Program-made: the position numbers and the translations under genes
From: Brachybacterium sp042666875
GTDB taxonomy: Bacteria > Actinomycetota > Actinomycetes > Actinomycetales > Dermabacteraceae
Direction of reading: 5' to 3'
Assembly: GCF_042666875.1 (NCBI RefSeq)
Contig: NZ_JBHTCX010000003.1
Span: 124,001-188,000, forward strand
DNA length: 64,000 bases
Part shown: positions 33,503 to 41,158 of the stretch, piece by piece
Layout: the number at the start of each line of letters is the position of its first letter
Position numbering within the stretch: position 1 is the stretch's first letter
The notes under the pieces: model-generated
Told to the model about the DNA's origin: nothing
Seen by the model: only the letters and a program-made list of their open reading frames with translations
Database searches by the model: none

Positions 33503-35449
33503 ATGGCACTGAACGTCGCACAGAAGCTCATCGACTCTCACCTGCTCGAAGGGGACCTGGCGCCCGGCTCCGAGGTCGGCCTCAAGGTCGACCAGACCCT
33601 CACCCAGGACGCCACCGGCACCATGGTGATGATGGAGTTGGAGGCGATGGGCCTCGATCGGGTGCGCACGGAGCTGTCGGTCCAGTACGTCGACCACAAC
33701 CTGCTGCAGACCGACGAGAAGAACCCCGACGACCACCTCTTCCTGCAGTCCGCCGCGCAGCGCTTCGGGCTGTGGTTCTCCAAGCCCGGCAACGGCGTCT
33801 CCCACCCCGTCCACCAGGCCCACTTCGGCCGGCCCGGCACCATCCTCATCGGCTCGGACTCCCACACCTGCGCCGCGGGCGCCCTGGGCATGCTCGCCAT
33901 CGGCGTGGGCGGCCTGGAGGCGGCGATGGCGATGGCCGGCCAGCCGCTGTACGTCGGCGTCCCGGAGATCTGGGGCGTGGAGCTGACCGGGACCCTGCCG
34001 GACTGGGTCTCGGCCAAGGATGTGGTGCTGGAGATGCTGCGCCGCCACGGGGTCAGCGGCGGCGTCGGCCGGATCATCGAGTACCACGGCTCCGGGCTCG
34101 CGCAGCTGAGCGCCATGGACCGCCACGTGATCGCGAACATGGGCGCCGAGCTCGGCGCCACCGCGACCGTCTTCCCCGCCGACGACGCCGTGCGCGACTA
34201 CCTGCGGGCCGTCGGCCGCGAGAACGAGTTCCAGCGCATCGAGGCAGACGAGGGCGCGAGCTACGACCACACAGAGCACATCGACCTGGCCACCCTCGAG
34301 CCGCTGATCGCCAAACCCTCCTCCCCCGGCAACGTGGTGCCGGTCGCCGAGGTCGCCGGAGAGGACGTCTCGCAGGTCGTGGTCGGCTCGTCGGCCAACC
34401 CGGGGCTGCGCGACTTCGCCGTGGTCGCCCAGATCCTCGATGGCCGCCAGGCGCACCCGGGCGTCTCGGTCGACATCAACCCCACCTCCCGCGAGGTCCT
34501 CGCCGACCTCATCTCCGGAGGCTGGCTGGCCGCGCTGGTCTCGGCCGGCGCTCGCATCCACCAGTCCGGCTGCATGGGCTGCATCGGCATGGGCCAGGCG
34601 CCCGCCAGCGGCCGCAACTCGCTGCGCACGATGCCGCGCAACTTCCCGGGCCGCTCGGGCACGGAGGAGGACGCAGTGTGGCTGTGCTCGCCGGAGACCG
34701 CCGCGGCCGCCGCGCTGACCGGGAAGATCACCGATCCGCGCACGCTGGTCGACTCCCACACGATCGTCTACCCGCGGCCGACGATGCCCGAGCGCTACAG
34801 CGTCATCGACGACATGCTCACCCCGCCGCTGCCGCCCGAGGAGGCGGCGAAGGTGGAGCTGGTCAAGGGCCCCAACATCTCCGCGCTGCCGGACGCCGAG
34901 CCCATCGAGGACCACCTCGACGTGCCGGTGCTGCTGGCGATGGGGGACGACGTCTCGACCGACGAGATCATGCCGGCCGGGTCCAAGGCCCTCCCCTACC
35001 GCAGCAACATCCCCAAGATCTCCGAGTTCGCCTTCACCCGCATCGATCCCGACTACCCCGCCAAGGCCCAGCAGACCCCCGGCGGGCACGTGGTGGTGGC
35101 GGGCAAGAACTACGGGCAGGGCTCCTCCCGCGAGCACGCGGTGATCGCTCCGCAGTACCTGGGGCTGCGCGTGGTGATCGCGGAGTCCTTCGCACGGATC
35201 CACTGGCAGAACCTCGCCAACTTCGGGATCCTCGCCCTGGAGTTCGTCGACCCCTCCGACCGCGAGCAGATCAGCGTCGGGGACCAGGCGGTGCTCGAGG
35301 GCATCCACGACGCACTGCAGGCCGGCCACGACCTCACCGCCACCATCGGCGGCCGCGAGGTGCGCCTGCGCCACCGGCTCTCGGACCGGCAGGTGGAGAT
35401 GATCCTGGCCGGCGGACGCATCCCGCTGGCGGCGCGCGAGGTCAGCTGA
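33503..35449 (+). CDS. acnA: Aconitate hydratase
   Basis: 648 residues, the size of the shorter bacterial/mitochondrial-like aconitase type rather than the 890-residue AcnA. The three 4Fe-4S ligands are Cys123 (SDSHTC), Cys357 and Cys360 (SGCMGCIGMG). The C-terminal swivel domain has GDDVSTDEIMPAG and GQGSSREHAVIAPQYLG with the active-site Ser-Arg. It interconverts citrate and isocitrate in the TCA cycle in the cytoplasm. AGGAGG precedes ATG 33503 by ten bases. A related hydro-lyase such as homoaconitase cannot be excluded, but context gives no lysine pathway. The symbol is generic. Confidence 0.9.
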   Translation: MALNVAQKLIDSHLLEGDLAPGSEVGLKVDQTLTQDATGTMVMMELEAMGLDRVRTELSVQYVDHNLLQTDEKNPDDHLFLQSAAQRFGLWFSKPGNGVSHPVHQAHFGRPGTILIGSDSHTCAAGALGMLAIGVGGLEAAMAMAGQPLYVGVPEIWGVELTGTLPDWVSAKDVVLEMLRRHGVSGGVGRIIEYHGSGLAQLSAMDRHVIANMGAELGATATVFPADDAVRDYLRAVGRENEFQRIEADEGASYDHTEHIDLATLEPLIAKPSSPGNVVPVAEVAGEDVSQVVVGSSANPGLRDFAVVAQILDGRQAHPGVSVDINPTSREVLADLISGGWLAALVSAGARIHQSGCMGCIGMGQAPASGRNSLRTMPRNFPGRSGTEEDAVWLCSPETAAAAALTGKITDPRTLVDSHTIVYPRPTMPERYSVIDDMLTPPLPPEEAAKVELVKGPNISALPDAEPIEDHLDVPVLLAMGDDVSTDEIMPAGSKALPYRSNIPKISEFAFTRIDPDYPAKAQQTPGGHVVVAGKNYGQGSSREHAVIAPQYLGLRVVIAESFARIHWQNLANFGILALEFVDPSDREQISVGDQAVLEGIHDALQAGHDLTATIGGREVRLRHRLSDRQVEMILAGGRIPLAAREVS

Positions 35450-35594
35450 GGCGACCGGGTCCCGCGTGCTCACGCGCCCCGCGCCCTGACCGGCCGGTCA
35501 TAGCGCCTTTACGCGGCCTGCCCTCTCCCGCACTATGAGGGCACCGGGCTCTGCTGACGCGAGCACCCCGCACCACGGTCGAAGGAGATCGAAC

Positions 35595-36914
35595 ATGACG
35601 CGCCACGTCTTCGTCCTCGGGCTGGACCAGCACAACCTGGAGATCCTTCGCCGCCTGCCCGGCGCCGCGGACCTCGAGTTCCACCGCCTGCTGGCGCGCC
35701 GGGACCTGCAATCGACCCACATCGACATCCACGAGCTGCTGCACCGGGCGGAGGAGGAACTGCGCGACGCCGCCGATCCGATCGACGCGATCGTCAGCTT
35801 CTGGGACTTCCCGATGGTGGAGATGGTGCCGATCCTGTGCTCCCGCTACGGGCTGCCGTCGGCCGATCTCCGGGCGGTGCTGCGCTGCGAGCACAAGTAC
35901 TGGGCGCGGCTGGTCCAGGCCGACGCGATCGAGGAGGTACCCGCGTTCGGCCTGCTCGACCTCGACATCCCCGAGCCGGTGCTGCCCGAGGGCATGAGCT
36001 ATCCGGTGTGGATCAAACCGGTCAACTCCGCGTCGTCCGAGGGCGCCTACCGGCTCGAGGACGACGCGGATCTGCGCCGCCACCTGCCGGACGTGCGCGC
36101 CGTCATCGACCGCCTCGGATCCCCGTTCCAGGACGTGCTGGACATGGTCCCGCTGCCCCCGGAGATCGAGCGCATCGGCGGGCAGGCCTGCCTGGTCGAG
36201 GCCGCCGTGGGCGGGCGGCAGATGACACTGGAGGGGTTCAGCCACGGCGGCGAGGTCGTCGTCTACGGCGTGATCGACTCCTTCGACTACCCGGACAGCT
36301 CGAGCTTCCTGCGCTATCAGTACCCGTCCTCGGCTCCGTGGGAGATCCAGGAGCGCCTCAGCGACATCGCGCGGAAGGTGATCACCGCGACGGGGCTGAC
36401 CGACTCCACCTTCAACGTCGAGTTCTTCTGGGACGAGCGCACCGGCGCGATCAACGTGCTCGAGGTCAACGCCCGCCACTCCCAGTCCCACGCGCTGCTG
36501 TTCGAGATGGTCGACGGCGTCTCGAACCACCAGGCCATGCTGGATGTGGCCTTCGGACGCACGCCGCAGCTGCCCCACCGCACCGGCCCCTACGGGATGG
36601 CCGCGAAGTGGTTCCTGCGCGTCTTCCGCGAGGACGGGATCGTGCGCGCAGTCCCCTCCGGCGAGCAGATCGCCGAGCTGGAGCGCGAGCTGCCCGGCAC
36701 CACCATCGAGGTGACGGCGGTGGTCGGCGAGCGCCTCTCGCAGCGGGTCTCGGAGGACGCCTACAGCTACGTGATGGCCACGATCTTCACGGGCGGGGAC
36801 GACGAGGCCACCATCACCCGTGCCTTCCAGCGCTGCGTGGAGGCGCTGGACTTCCGGATCGACGAGGTCGCCGCCGACGGGACGACGATCTCGGACTCCG
36901 GGCTGGAGCTGTGA
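35595..36914 (+). CDS. ATP-grasp domain carboxylate-amine ligase
   Basis: 439 residues. The N-terminal domain (1-95) precedes an ATP-grasp fold with the substrate/ATP elements YPVWIKPVNSASSEGAYRL (near residue 140) and a metal-binding end FNVEFFWDERTGAINVLEVN ARHSQS (near 275-300). Such enzymes join a carboxylate to an amine at the cost of ATP (peptide, D-Ala-D-Ala or biotin-carboxylase-like). GAAGGAG lies nine bases before ATG 35595. The next gene encodes a CocE-type hydrolase on the same strand; the pair may make and cut the same amide, which is speculation. Confidence 0.8.
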   Translation: MTRHVFVLGLDQHNLEILRRLPGAADLEFHRLLARRDLQSTHIDIHELLHRAEEELRDAADPIDAIVSFWDFPMVEMVPILCSRYGLPSADLRAVLRCEHKYWARLVQADAIEEVPAFGLLDLDIPEPVLPEGMSYPVWIKPVNSASSEGAYRLEDDADLRRHLPDVRAVIDRLGSPFQDVLDMVPLPPEIERIGGQACLVEAAVGGRQMTLEGFSHGGEVVVYGVIDSFDYPDSSSFLRYQYPSSAPWEIQERLSDIARKVITATGLTDSTFNVEFFWDERTGAINVLEVNARHSQSHALLFEMVDGVSNHQAMLDVAFGRTPQLPHRTGPYGMAAKWFLRVFREDGIVRAVPSGEQIAELERELPGTTIEVTAVVGERLSQRVSEDAYSYVMATIFTGGDDEATITRAFQRCVEALDFRIDEVAADGTTISDSGLEL

Positions 36915-37031
36915 CGAGCGCCCTCGAGCCGGGACGAGCGCTCAGGCTGTGACCAAGGCCCGGAGCTGTGACGAACGGACCAGAACCGTGACGAGAGGAG
37001 ACGTGGAGACCGGATGAGGACCGTGACGAGC
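36907..37031 (+). repeat. Degenerate CTGTGACGAGCG repeats around the ATP-grasp / CocE junction
   Basis: Variants of (C/G)(C/T)GTGACGAGCG start near 36907, 36930, 36946, 36966, 36987 and 37021. The first contains the ATP-grasp stop codon TGA and the last lies in the CocE gene start, so the linker looks built from repeated copies of the gene end. Confidence 0.55.
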
Positions 37032-39035
37032 TTTCCGCACGAGGTCACCGAGACCGAGCACCTGTGGATCGAGATGTCCGACGGGACGCGCCTGGCGGCG
37101 CGGATGTGGCGGCCGGTCTCCTCGGACACCGAACCGGTGCCCGGGATCCTGGAGCTGATCCCCTATCGCAAACGCGACCTCACCGCCCAGCGCGACTCCA
37201 TCCACCATCCCTACATGGCCGGGCACGGCTACGCCTGCCTGCGGGTGGATCTGCGCGGCAGCGGCGACTCCGAGGGGGTGCTGACCGACGAGTACCTCGA
37301 GCAGGAGCTGCGCGACGCCGAGGAGATCCTGGCGTGGATGGCCGAGCAGCCGTGGTGCTCGGGCCGCACCGCGATGATGGGCATCTCCTGGGGCGGGTTC
37401 AACGCCCTGCAGGTCGCGGCCCGTCGGCCCCCGAGCCTCGGCGCGATCGTCACCGTGTGCTCCACCGATGACCGCTACACCGACGACGTCCACTACATGG
37501 GCGGCTGCCTGCTCACGGACAACCTCTCCTGGGCCTCGACCATGTTCGCCTACAACGGCTGCCCGCCCGACCCGGCTGTGGTGGGCGAGAGCTGGCGCGA
37601 GATGTGGCTGGAGCGGCTGGAGAACAGCGGACTGTGGCTGGATACGTGGCTGCGCCACCAGCGGCGCGACGACTACTGGCGCCACGGCTCCGTGATCGAG
37701 GACTACTCGGCGATCGAGGTGCCGGTGCTCGCCGTCAGCGGCTGGGCCGACGGATACTCCAACGCCGTCTTCCGCCTGCTGGCCGGCCTGGACTCCCCGG
37801 TGCGCGGCCTGATCGGCCCGTGGAGCCACAAGTACCCCCACCTCGGCGAGCCCGGACCGGCCATCGGGTTCCTGCAGGAGATGGTCGACTGGTGGGATCA
37901 CTGGCTGAAGGACCGGCGGGACAACGGCGCGATGGACCGGCCGGCGCTGACGATCTGGATGCAGGACCACGCCCCGCCGGCCACCACCTACGAGGAGCGG
38001 CCGGGCCGCTGGGTGGGCGAGAGCTCCTGGCCCAGCGACCGCATCGAGCCGACGCACTACCCGCTGGGCTACTACCGGATCCATCCGCCCGGCTCCGACC
38101 CCTCCAGCCCGCCGCGATCGGTGCGCTCGCCGCTGTCGGTGGGGCAGTTCGCCGGCAAGTGGTGCTCGTACAACGCCCCGCCGGACATGCCCTACGACCA
38201 GCGCGAGGAGGACGGCGGTTGCCTGGTCTTCACCTCCGACGAGCTCACCGAGCGGCTCGAGGTGCTGGGCTCGCCGATGGTCTCGCTGGACGTGGCCGTG
38301 GACCAGCCGATCGCGCAGGTCATCGTGCGGCTCTCGGACATCGCGCCCGACGGCGCCTCCACCCGCGTCAGCTACGGGGTCCACAACCTCACCCACCACA
38401 CCGGCTCCGACGACCCCAGCGAGCTGGTCCCGGGCGAGCGGCAGACCGTGCAGGTGTGGCTGAACGGCATGGCGCAGTCCTTCCCGGCCGGGCACCGGCT
38501 GCGGGTCTCGATCTCCACGTCGTACTGGCCGGTGGTGTGGCCGCCGCCCGAGCCCGTGCGGCTGACGATCCACCCCGAAGCCAGCGAACTGGTGCTGCCC
38601 GTGCGTCCCCGCCCGGAGGACGAGGTCAGCCCGACGTTCGGGGAGCCCGAGGGGGCCGAACCGCTGGCCACGACCCGGCTGGAGCCGGGCAACCACGAGT
38701 GGAAGGTCAGCCGCGACCTGGTCGAGCTCGCCGGCCGGCTGGACGTGGTCAAGGGGCTGGGCACCGTGCGCTTCGACGACATCGACCTCACCGTCAGCCG
38801 CGACGCCCACGAGACCTACAGCTTCGTGGGGACCGACGTGAACTCCGTGCGCGGCGAGACCCTGTGGGACATCGGGTTCTCCCGCGGCGAGTGGGCAGCG
38901 CACACCACGACGCGCACCGTGCTGACCTCCACGCCCACCGACTTCCACGTCTACGCCGAGCTCGATGCCTGGGAGGGGGTCGAACGCATCCACTCCCAGA
39001 CCTGGAGCACCACGATCCCCCGCGACTACGTGTAG
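37014..39035 (+). CDS. CocE/NonD family hydrolase (X-Pro dipeptidyl-peptidase-like)
   Basis: 673 residues. The alpha/beta hydrolase domain has PYRKRD, RVDLRGSGDSEG, the nucleophile elbow GISWGG with Ser125, the acid in SGWADGYS (near 245) and the His in GPWSHKYPH (near 272). A helical cap sits between about 150 and 230. The C-terminal jelly-roll X-Pro_dipept C domain (about 400-670) ends with SQTWSTTIPRDYV. Members hydrolyse acyl esters (cocaine esterase), glutaryl-amides or X-Pro peptides; there is no signal peptide, so it acts in the cytoplasm. ATG 37014 has GGAG six bases ahead. The stop codon lies inside a 55-base tandem duplication. Confidence 0.88.
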   Translation: MRTVTSFPHEVTETEHLWIEMSDGTRLAARMWRPVSSDTEPVPGILELIPYRKRDLTAQRDSIHHPYMAGHGYACLRVDLRGSGDSEGVLTDEYLEQELRDAEEILAWMAEQPWCSGRTAMMGISWGGFNALQVAARRPPSLGAIVTVCSTDDRYTDDVHYMGGCLLTDNLSWASTMFAYNGCPPDPAVVGESWREMWLERLENSGLWLDTWLRHQRRDDYWRHGSVIEDYSAIEVPVLAVSGWADGYSNAVFRLLAGLDSPVRGLIGPWSHKYPHLGEPGPAIGFLQEMVDWWDHWLKDRRDNGAMDRPALTIWMQDHAPPATTYEERPGRWVGESSWPSDRIEPTHYPLGYYRIHPPGSDPSSPPRSVRSPLSVGQFAGKWCSYNAPPDMPYDQREEDGGCLVFTSDELTERLEVLGSPMVSLDVAVDQPIAQVIVRLSDIAPDGASTRVSYGVHNLTHHTGSDDPSELVPGERQTVQVWLNGMAQSFPAGHRLRVSISTSYWPVVWPPPEPVRLTIHPEASELVLPVRPRPEDEVSPTFGEPEGAEPLATTRLEPGNHEWKVSRDLVELAGRLDVVKGLGTVRFDDIDLTVSRDAHETYSFVGTDVNSVRGETLWDIGFSRGEWAAHTTTRTVLTSTPTDFHVYAELDAWEGVERIHSQTWSTTIPRDYV

Positions 39036-39124
39036 GGGCGCGGGGCCGCGGACCCACCGCGAGCACCCCATCCCCCGCGACTACGTGAAGGGGCGCGGGG
39101 CAGCTGGCGCACCGCGAGCACCCC
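39015..39124 (+). repeat. 55-base tandem duplication spanning the CocE gene stop
   Basis: Bases 39015-39069 are repeated at 39070-39124 with few differences. The first copy encodes the last residues IPRDYV and the stop TAG; the second copy has TAG changed to AAG and is non-coding. Shared landmarks are CCCCGCGACTACGTG, GGGGCGCGGGGC and CCGCGAGCACCCC. Confidence 0.85.
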
Positions 39125-39176
39125 CTCGTTGAGGCCGTTTACGTGGGGTCCAAGCGGCCTCTACGAGGGGGTGCTC
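39116..39176 (+). terminator. Strong 22-base stem-loop terminator
   Basis: GAGCACCCCCTCGTTGAGGCCG (39116-39137, shown as two parts: GAGCACCCCCTCG and TTGAGGCCG) pairs with 39155-39176 at 21 of 22 positions around a 17-base loop. It is the longest perfect-type stem in the window and probably ends the CocE transcript. Confidence 0.75.
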
Positions 39177-39245
39177 CCCCGGAAGCCGGCCGGGGCCGCC
39201 GTGCACCGCGGACCGCCTCGCATCAGCGCGTCCCGCACCTCGTGG

Positions 39246-39302
39246 CCATACCGCCGTAGTTGCCGGTCTGCGACCCTTATTCCGACCACTGCGGCGGTAT
39301 GG
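39246..39302. other. Inverted pair of CCATACCGCCG motifs
   Basis: CCATACCGCCG (39246-39256) and its exact inverse CGGCGGTATGG (39292-39302) are separated by 35 bases. The similarity extends to GCCATACCGCCGnAGTnG. Either a long-loop hairpin or two operator sites facing each other upstream of the zinc-ribbon gene. Confidence 0.55.
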
Positions 39303-39392
39303 CGACCAGAATCGTTCGCCCGGGGCAGCTGACGGGGCGCCGCACTGAGCACCTCGAACTGAGCACGTCGACACAGCCACTAGGAGCACGCC

Positions 39393-39599
39393 ATGTTCTT
39401 CATCTTCTCCATCGCTCCGAAGGAGCGGGACCTCGGCCCGGGAGCGACGCGCACCTGCCCGCGCTGCCACAACACGGCTCAGTGGATGCGCCGGAAATCC
39501 TTCCAGCAGTTCACCCTCTTCTTCGTCCTCCCCGTGGCGCGCTGGGGGCGGAGAGAGTACGAGCAGTGCCCCATCTGCGGAGCGACCCTCGAGGCGTGA
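39393..39599 (+). CDS. Small zinc-ribbon protein
   Basis: 68 residues. Two Cys knuckles, CPRC (near residue 22) and CPIC (near 60), would bind one zinc ion. Between them is a hydrophobic FTLFFVLPVARWG segment that may touch the membrane. Small zinc_ribbon_15-type proteins of this form occur in many actinobacteria; the role is unknown. ATG 39393 follows TAGGAG by six bases. Next gene is a CsbD-type stress protein with its own promoter. Confidence 0.75.
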   Translation: MFFIFSIAPKERDLGPGATRTCPRCHNTAQWMRRKSFQQFTLFFVLPVARWGRREYEQCPICGATLEA

Positions 39600-39643
39600 G
39601 GCCCCGCGCGACCACCCGGTCGAGAGTGCTTCGGTGTGGTTCG

Positions 39644-39649
39644 TATAGT
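39644..39649 (+). promoter_or_regulatory. -10 box TATAGT of the CsbD gene
   Basis: A near-consensus TATAGT lies 48 bases before the CsbD start. CsbD genes are usually under general-stress sigma control; no confident -35 can be named here. Confidence 0.45.
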
Positions 39650-39697
39650 GGGCGCCCAGAACGGAATGCATGCTCGCGTCGACACCAGGAGGCACCG

Positions 39698-39913
39698 ATG
39701 AGTGCAGACGAGAAGTTCGAGAACGCGAAGGACAAGGTGACCGGCCAGGCGAAGGAAGGCTTCGGCAAGGCCACCGGTGACAAGGAAGCAGAGTCCGAGG
39801 GCCAGGCGCAGCAGACCAAGGCCGCCGCCAAGGACAAGGCGCAGGATGCCCGGGACGCCGTCAAGGGCGCCCTCGACGGGCTCCGCGACGACAAGGGCGA
39901 CGGCTCCCGCTGA
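39698..39913 (+). CDS. CsbD family general-stress protein
   Basis: 71 residues, extremely hydrophilic, with the CsbD signature KFENAKDKVTGQAKEGFGKATGDKEAESEG at the start (in part: KVTGQAKEGFGKATGD). The rest is a Lys/Ala/Asp-rich helix. CsbD proteins accumulate in general stress and stationary phase; biochemical role unknown. AGGAGG lies six bases before ATG 39698. A stable hairpin about 60 bases after the stop probably ends a monocistronic mRNA. Confidence 0.88.
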   Translation: MSADEKFENAKDKVTGQAKEGFGKATGDKEAESEGQAQQTKAAAKDKAQDARDAVKGALDGLRDDKGDGSR

Positions 39914-39974
39914 CCAGCGCCCACGACCGGCGCCCCCTCCCGCGCGCTCCCGGACGACGCGCGTTGGGCGCCAC

Positions 39975-40006
39975 GGTGGCGGCTCCACCTCGGTGGGGCC
40001 GCCACC
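39975..40006 (+). terminator. Hairpin terminator after the CsbD gene
   Basis: GGTGGCGGCTCCACC (39975-39989) pairs with GGTGGGGCCGCCACC (39992-40006), fourteen pairs plus one G-T wobble, nearly closed at the tip. Confidence 0.65.
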
Positions 40007-40172
40007 GGTGTGTCCGGCCCCTTCCACGGTGGCCGCTGATGTGCGGCCGGCCGACATGGCGCGGCAACGGCCGATCGGCATCGTCGCAGGAACGGACAAC
40101 GCCAGGCGCCTGCGAAGCTCTAGTCTGAGTTGACGCATACCCTGCCGCGACGACGCCCGAAGGAAGCACGCG

Positions 40173-40817
40173 ATGACCCAGCGAGTCCGAGTCCAGAACT
40201 TCAACGTCTCTCGCGATGGCATCGGCGCCGGCGAGAACCAGACCCTGGAGCGGCCCTTCGGCGAGGTGGACCCCGGTGACCTGTTCGGCTGGGCCGGCGC
40301 CACCGCAAGCTGGGTCAACCGCACCGACCCCGGCGGCACCCGCGGCATGGAGGACTACATCACCCGCGACTTCGCCCGGAACATCGGCGCCGAGATCATG
40401 GGCCGCAACAAGTTCGGCCCCATCCGCGGGCCCTGGCCGGACCTGGAGTGGGAGGGCTGGTGGGGCGAGGAGCCCCCGTTCCACACCCCGGTCTTCGTCC
40501 TCACCCACCACCCGCGGCCGGACCTCACCCTCGGCGAGACGACCTTCCACTTCCTCGAGGCCACCCCGCACGAAGCGCTCGAGCGCGCCAAGGAAGCGGC
40601 CGACGGGAAGGACGTGCGCATCGGCGGCGGCGTCACCACGCTCCGGGAGTTCCTCGATGCGGACCTCATCGACGAGATGCACGTGGCCGTCTCCCCGACG
40701 GAGCTGGGAACCGGGCTGCGGCTGTGGGACCGGCCCGAGGATCTCACCGATCGCTTCCACCTCGAGAAGGTCACCCCGCCCAGCGGCATCACCCACTGCT
40801 TCTTCTGGCGGCGCTGA
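40173..40817 (+). CDS. RibD C-terminal/DHFR-fold family reductase
   Basis: 214 residues with the DHFR-like fold of RibD_C proteins: NFNVSRDGIGAG at the start, IMGRNKFGPIRGPW, PVFVLTHHPRP, the NADPH loop DVRIGGGVTTLREFLDADLIDEMHV and FFWRR at the end. Members reduce pterin- or flavin-precursor-like or unknown substrates with NADPH. ATG 40173 has GAAGGAAG nine bases ahead. It is a paralogue of the truncated gene at the right edge of the window, with the same HTPVF(V) and GGG-T-I/L-EYL-type motifs. Confidence 0.85.
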   Translation: MTQRVRVQNFNVSRDGIGAGENQTLERPFGEVDPGDLFGWAGATASWVNRTDPGGTRGMEDYITRDFARNIGAEIMGRNKFGPIRGPWPDLEWEGWWGEEPPFHTPVFVLTHHPRPDLTLGETTFHFLEATPHEALERAKEAADGKDVRIGGGVTTLREFLDADLIDEMHVAVSPTELGTGLRLWDRPEDLTDRFHLEKVTPPSGITHCFFWRR

Positions 40818-40830
40818 GAGGCCGAGAGCG

Positions 40831-40896
40831 ACGCCGACGCGGACAGGGGCAGGATCCGCGGAGACGCCGCCGCGGACAGGTGCACGATCCGCGGGA
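40831..40896. repeat. 33-base tandem duplication after the reductase gene
   Basis: Bases 40831-40863 and 40864-40896 are near copies with core GCGGACAGG-GCA-GATCCGCGG. Each copy also has short self-complementary arms (CCGCGGA/TCCGCGG in the second), so it may double as a terminator. Confidence 0.7.
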
Positions 40897-40913
40897 TCCC
40901 TGGGGATGCCGAC

Positions 40914-41069
40914 TCAGACCGCCCAGTCCAGCCGCGTCGTTTCCGGCCCCTGGTAGGGCCGGTCGCCATAGTGCTCCTGCAGCCGGGCCAGCTCCGCCTC
41001 CAGCCGCCGGCGCACCTCGGCGTACGCCGGAGCGTCGGCGAGGTTGGTGAGCTCGGCGGGGTCCGCCCC
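40914..41069 (-). pseudogene. C-terminal remnant of a sulfatase
   Basis: The minus strand reads ADPAELTNLADAPAYAEVRR and then LEAELARLQEHYGDRPYQG before a stop at 40914. DP-EL-NLADDPAY followed by such a helix is the usual C-terminus of arylsulfatase-family enzymes. The catalytic body is missing: upstream the frame runs into the promoter/operator of the sugar-binding gene, with no start codon. It is a truncated remnant of about 50 codons, marking a deletion or rearrangement breakpoint near 41070. Identification is by motif only. Confidence 0.6.
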
Positions 41070-41077
41070 CGAAAGTC

Positions 41078-41107
41078 TGGACAGCGCTGTCCGAGCGGTT
41101 GTATGTT
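41078..41107 (+). promoter_or_regulatory. Promoter with LacI-type operator for the sugar-binding gene
   Basis: TGGACA (41078-41083), an 18-base spacer and TATGTT (41102-41107) form a good promoter. The -35 overlaps the perfect palindrome GGACAGCGCTGTCC (41079-41092), whose centre AGCGCT fits the AnCGnT core of LacI-family operators. No LacI gene lies in the window. Confidence 0.65.
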
Positions 41108-41158
41108 CACGTTCTCGCTGTGCAACCCAGAGATCGACGACGCTCGAAGGGGCCCATC

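Noticed and set aside
33440..35473. Long open frame opposite the aconitase gene
   Set aside because: Composition rich in His, Asp, Val and Gly with no fold or motif; the plus strand encodes a complete aconitase with all cluster Cys.
36942..39071. Long open frame opposite the CocE gene
   Set aside because: Antisense shadow of a clear hydrolase; no start signal and no recognisable protein motif.
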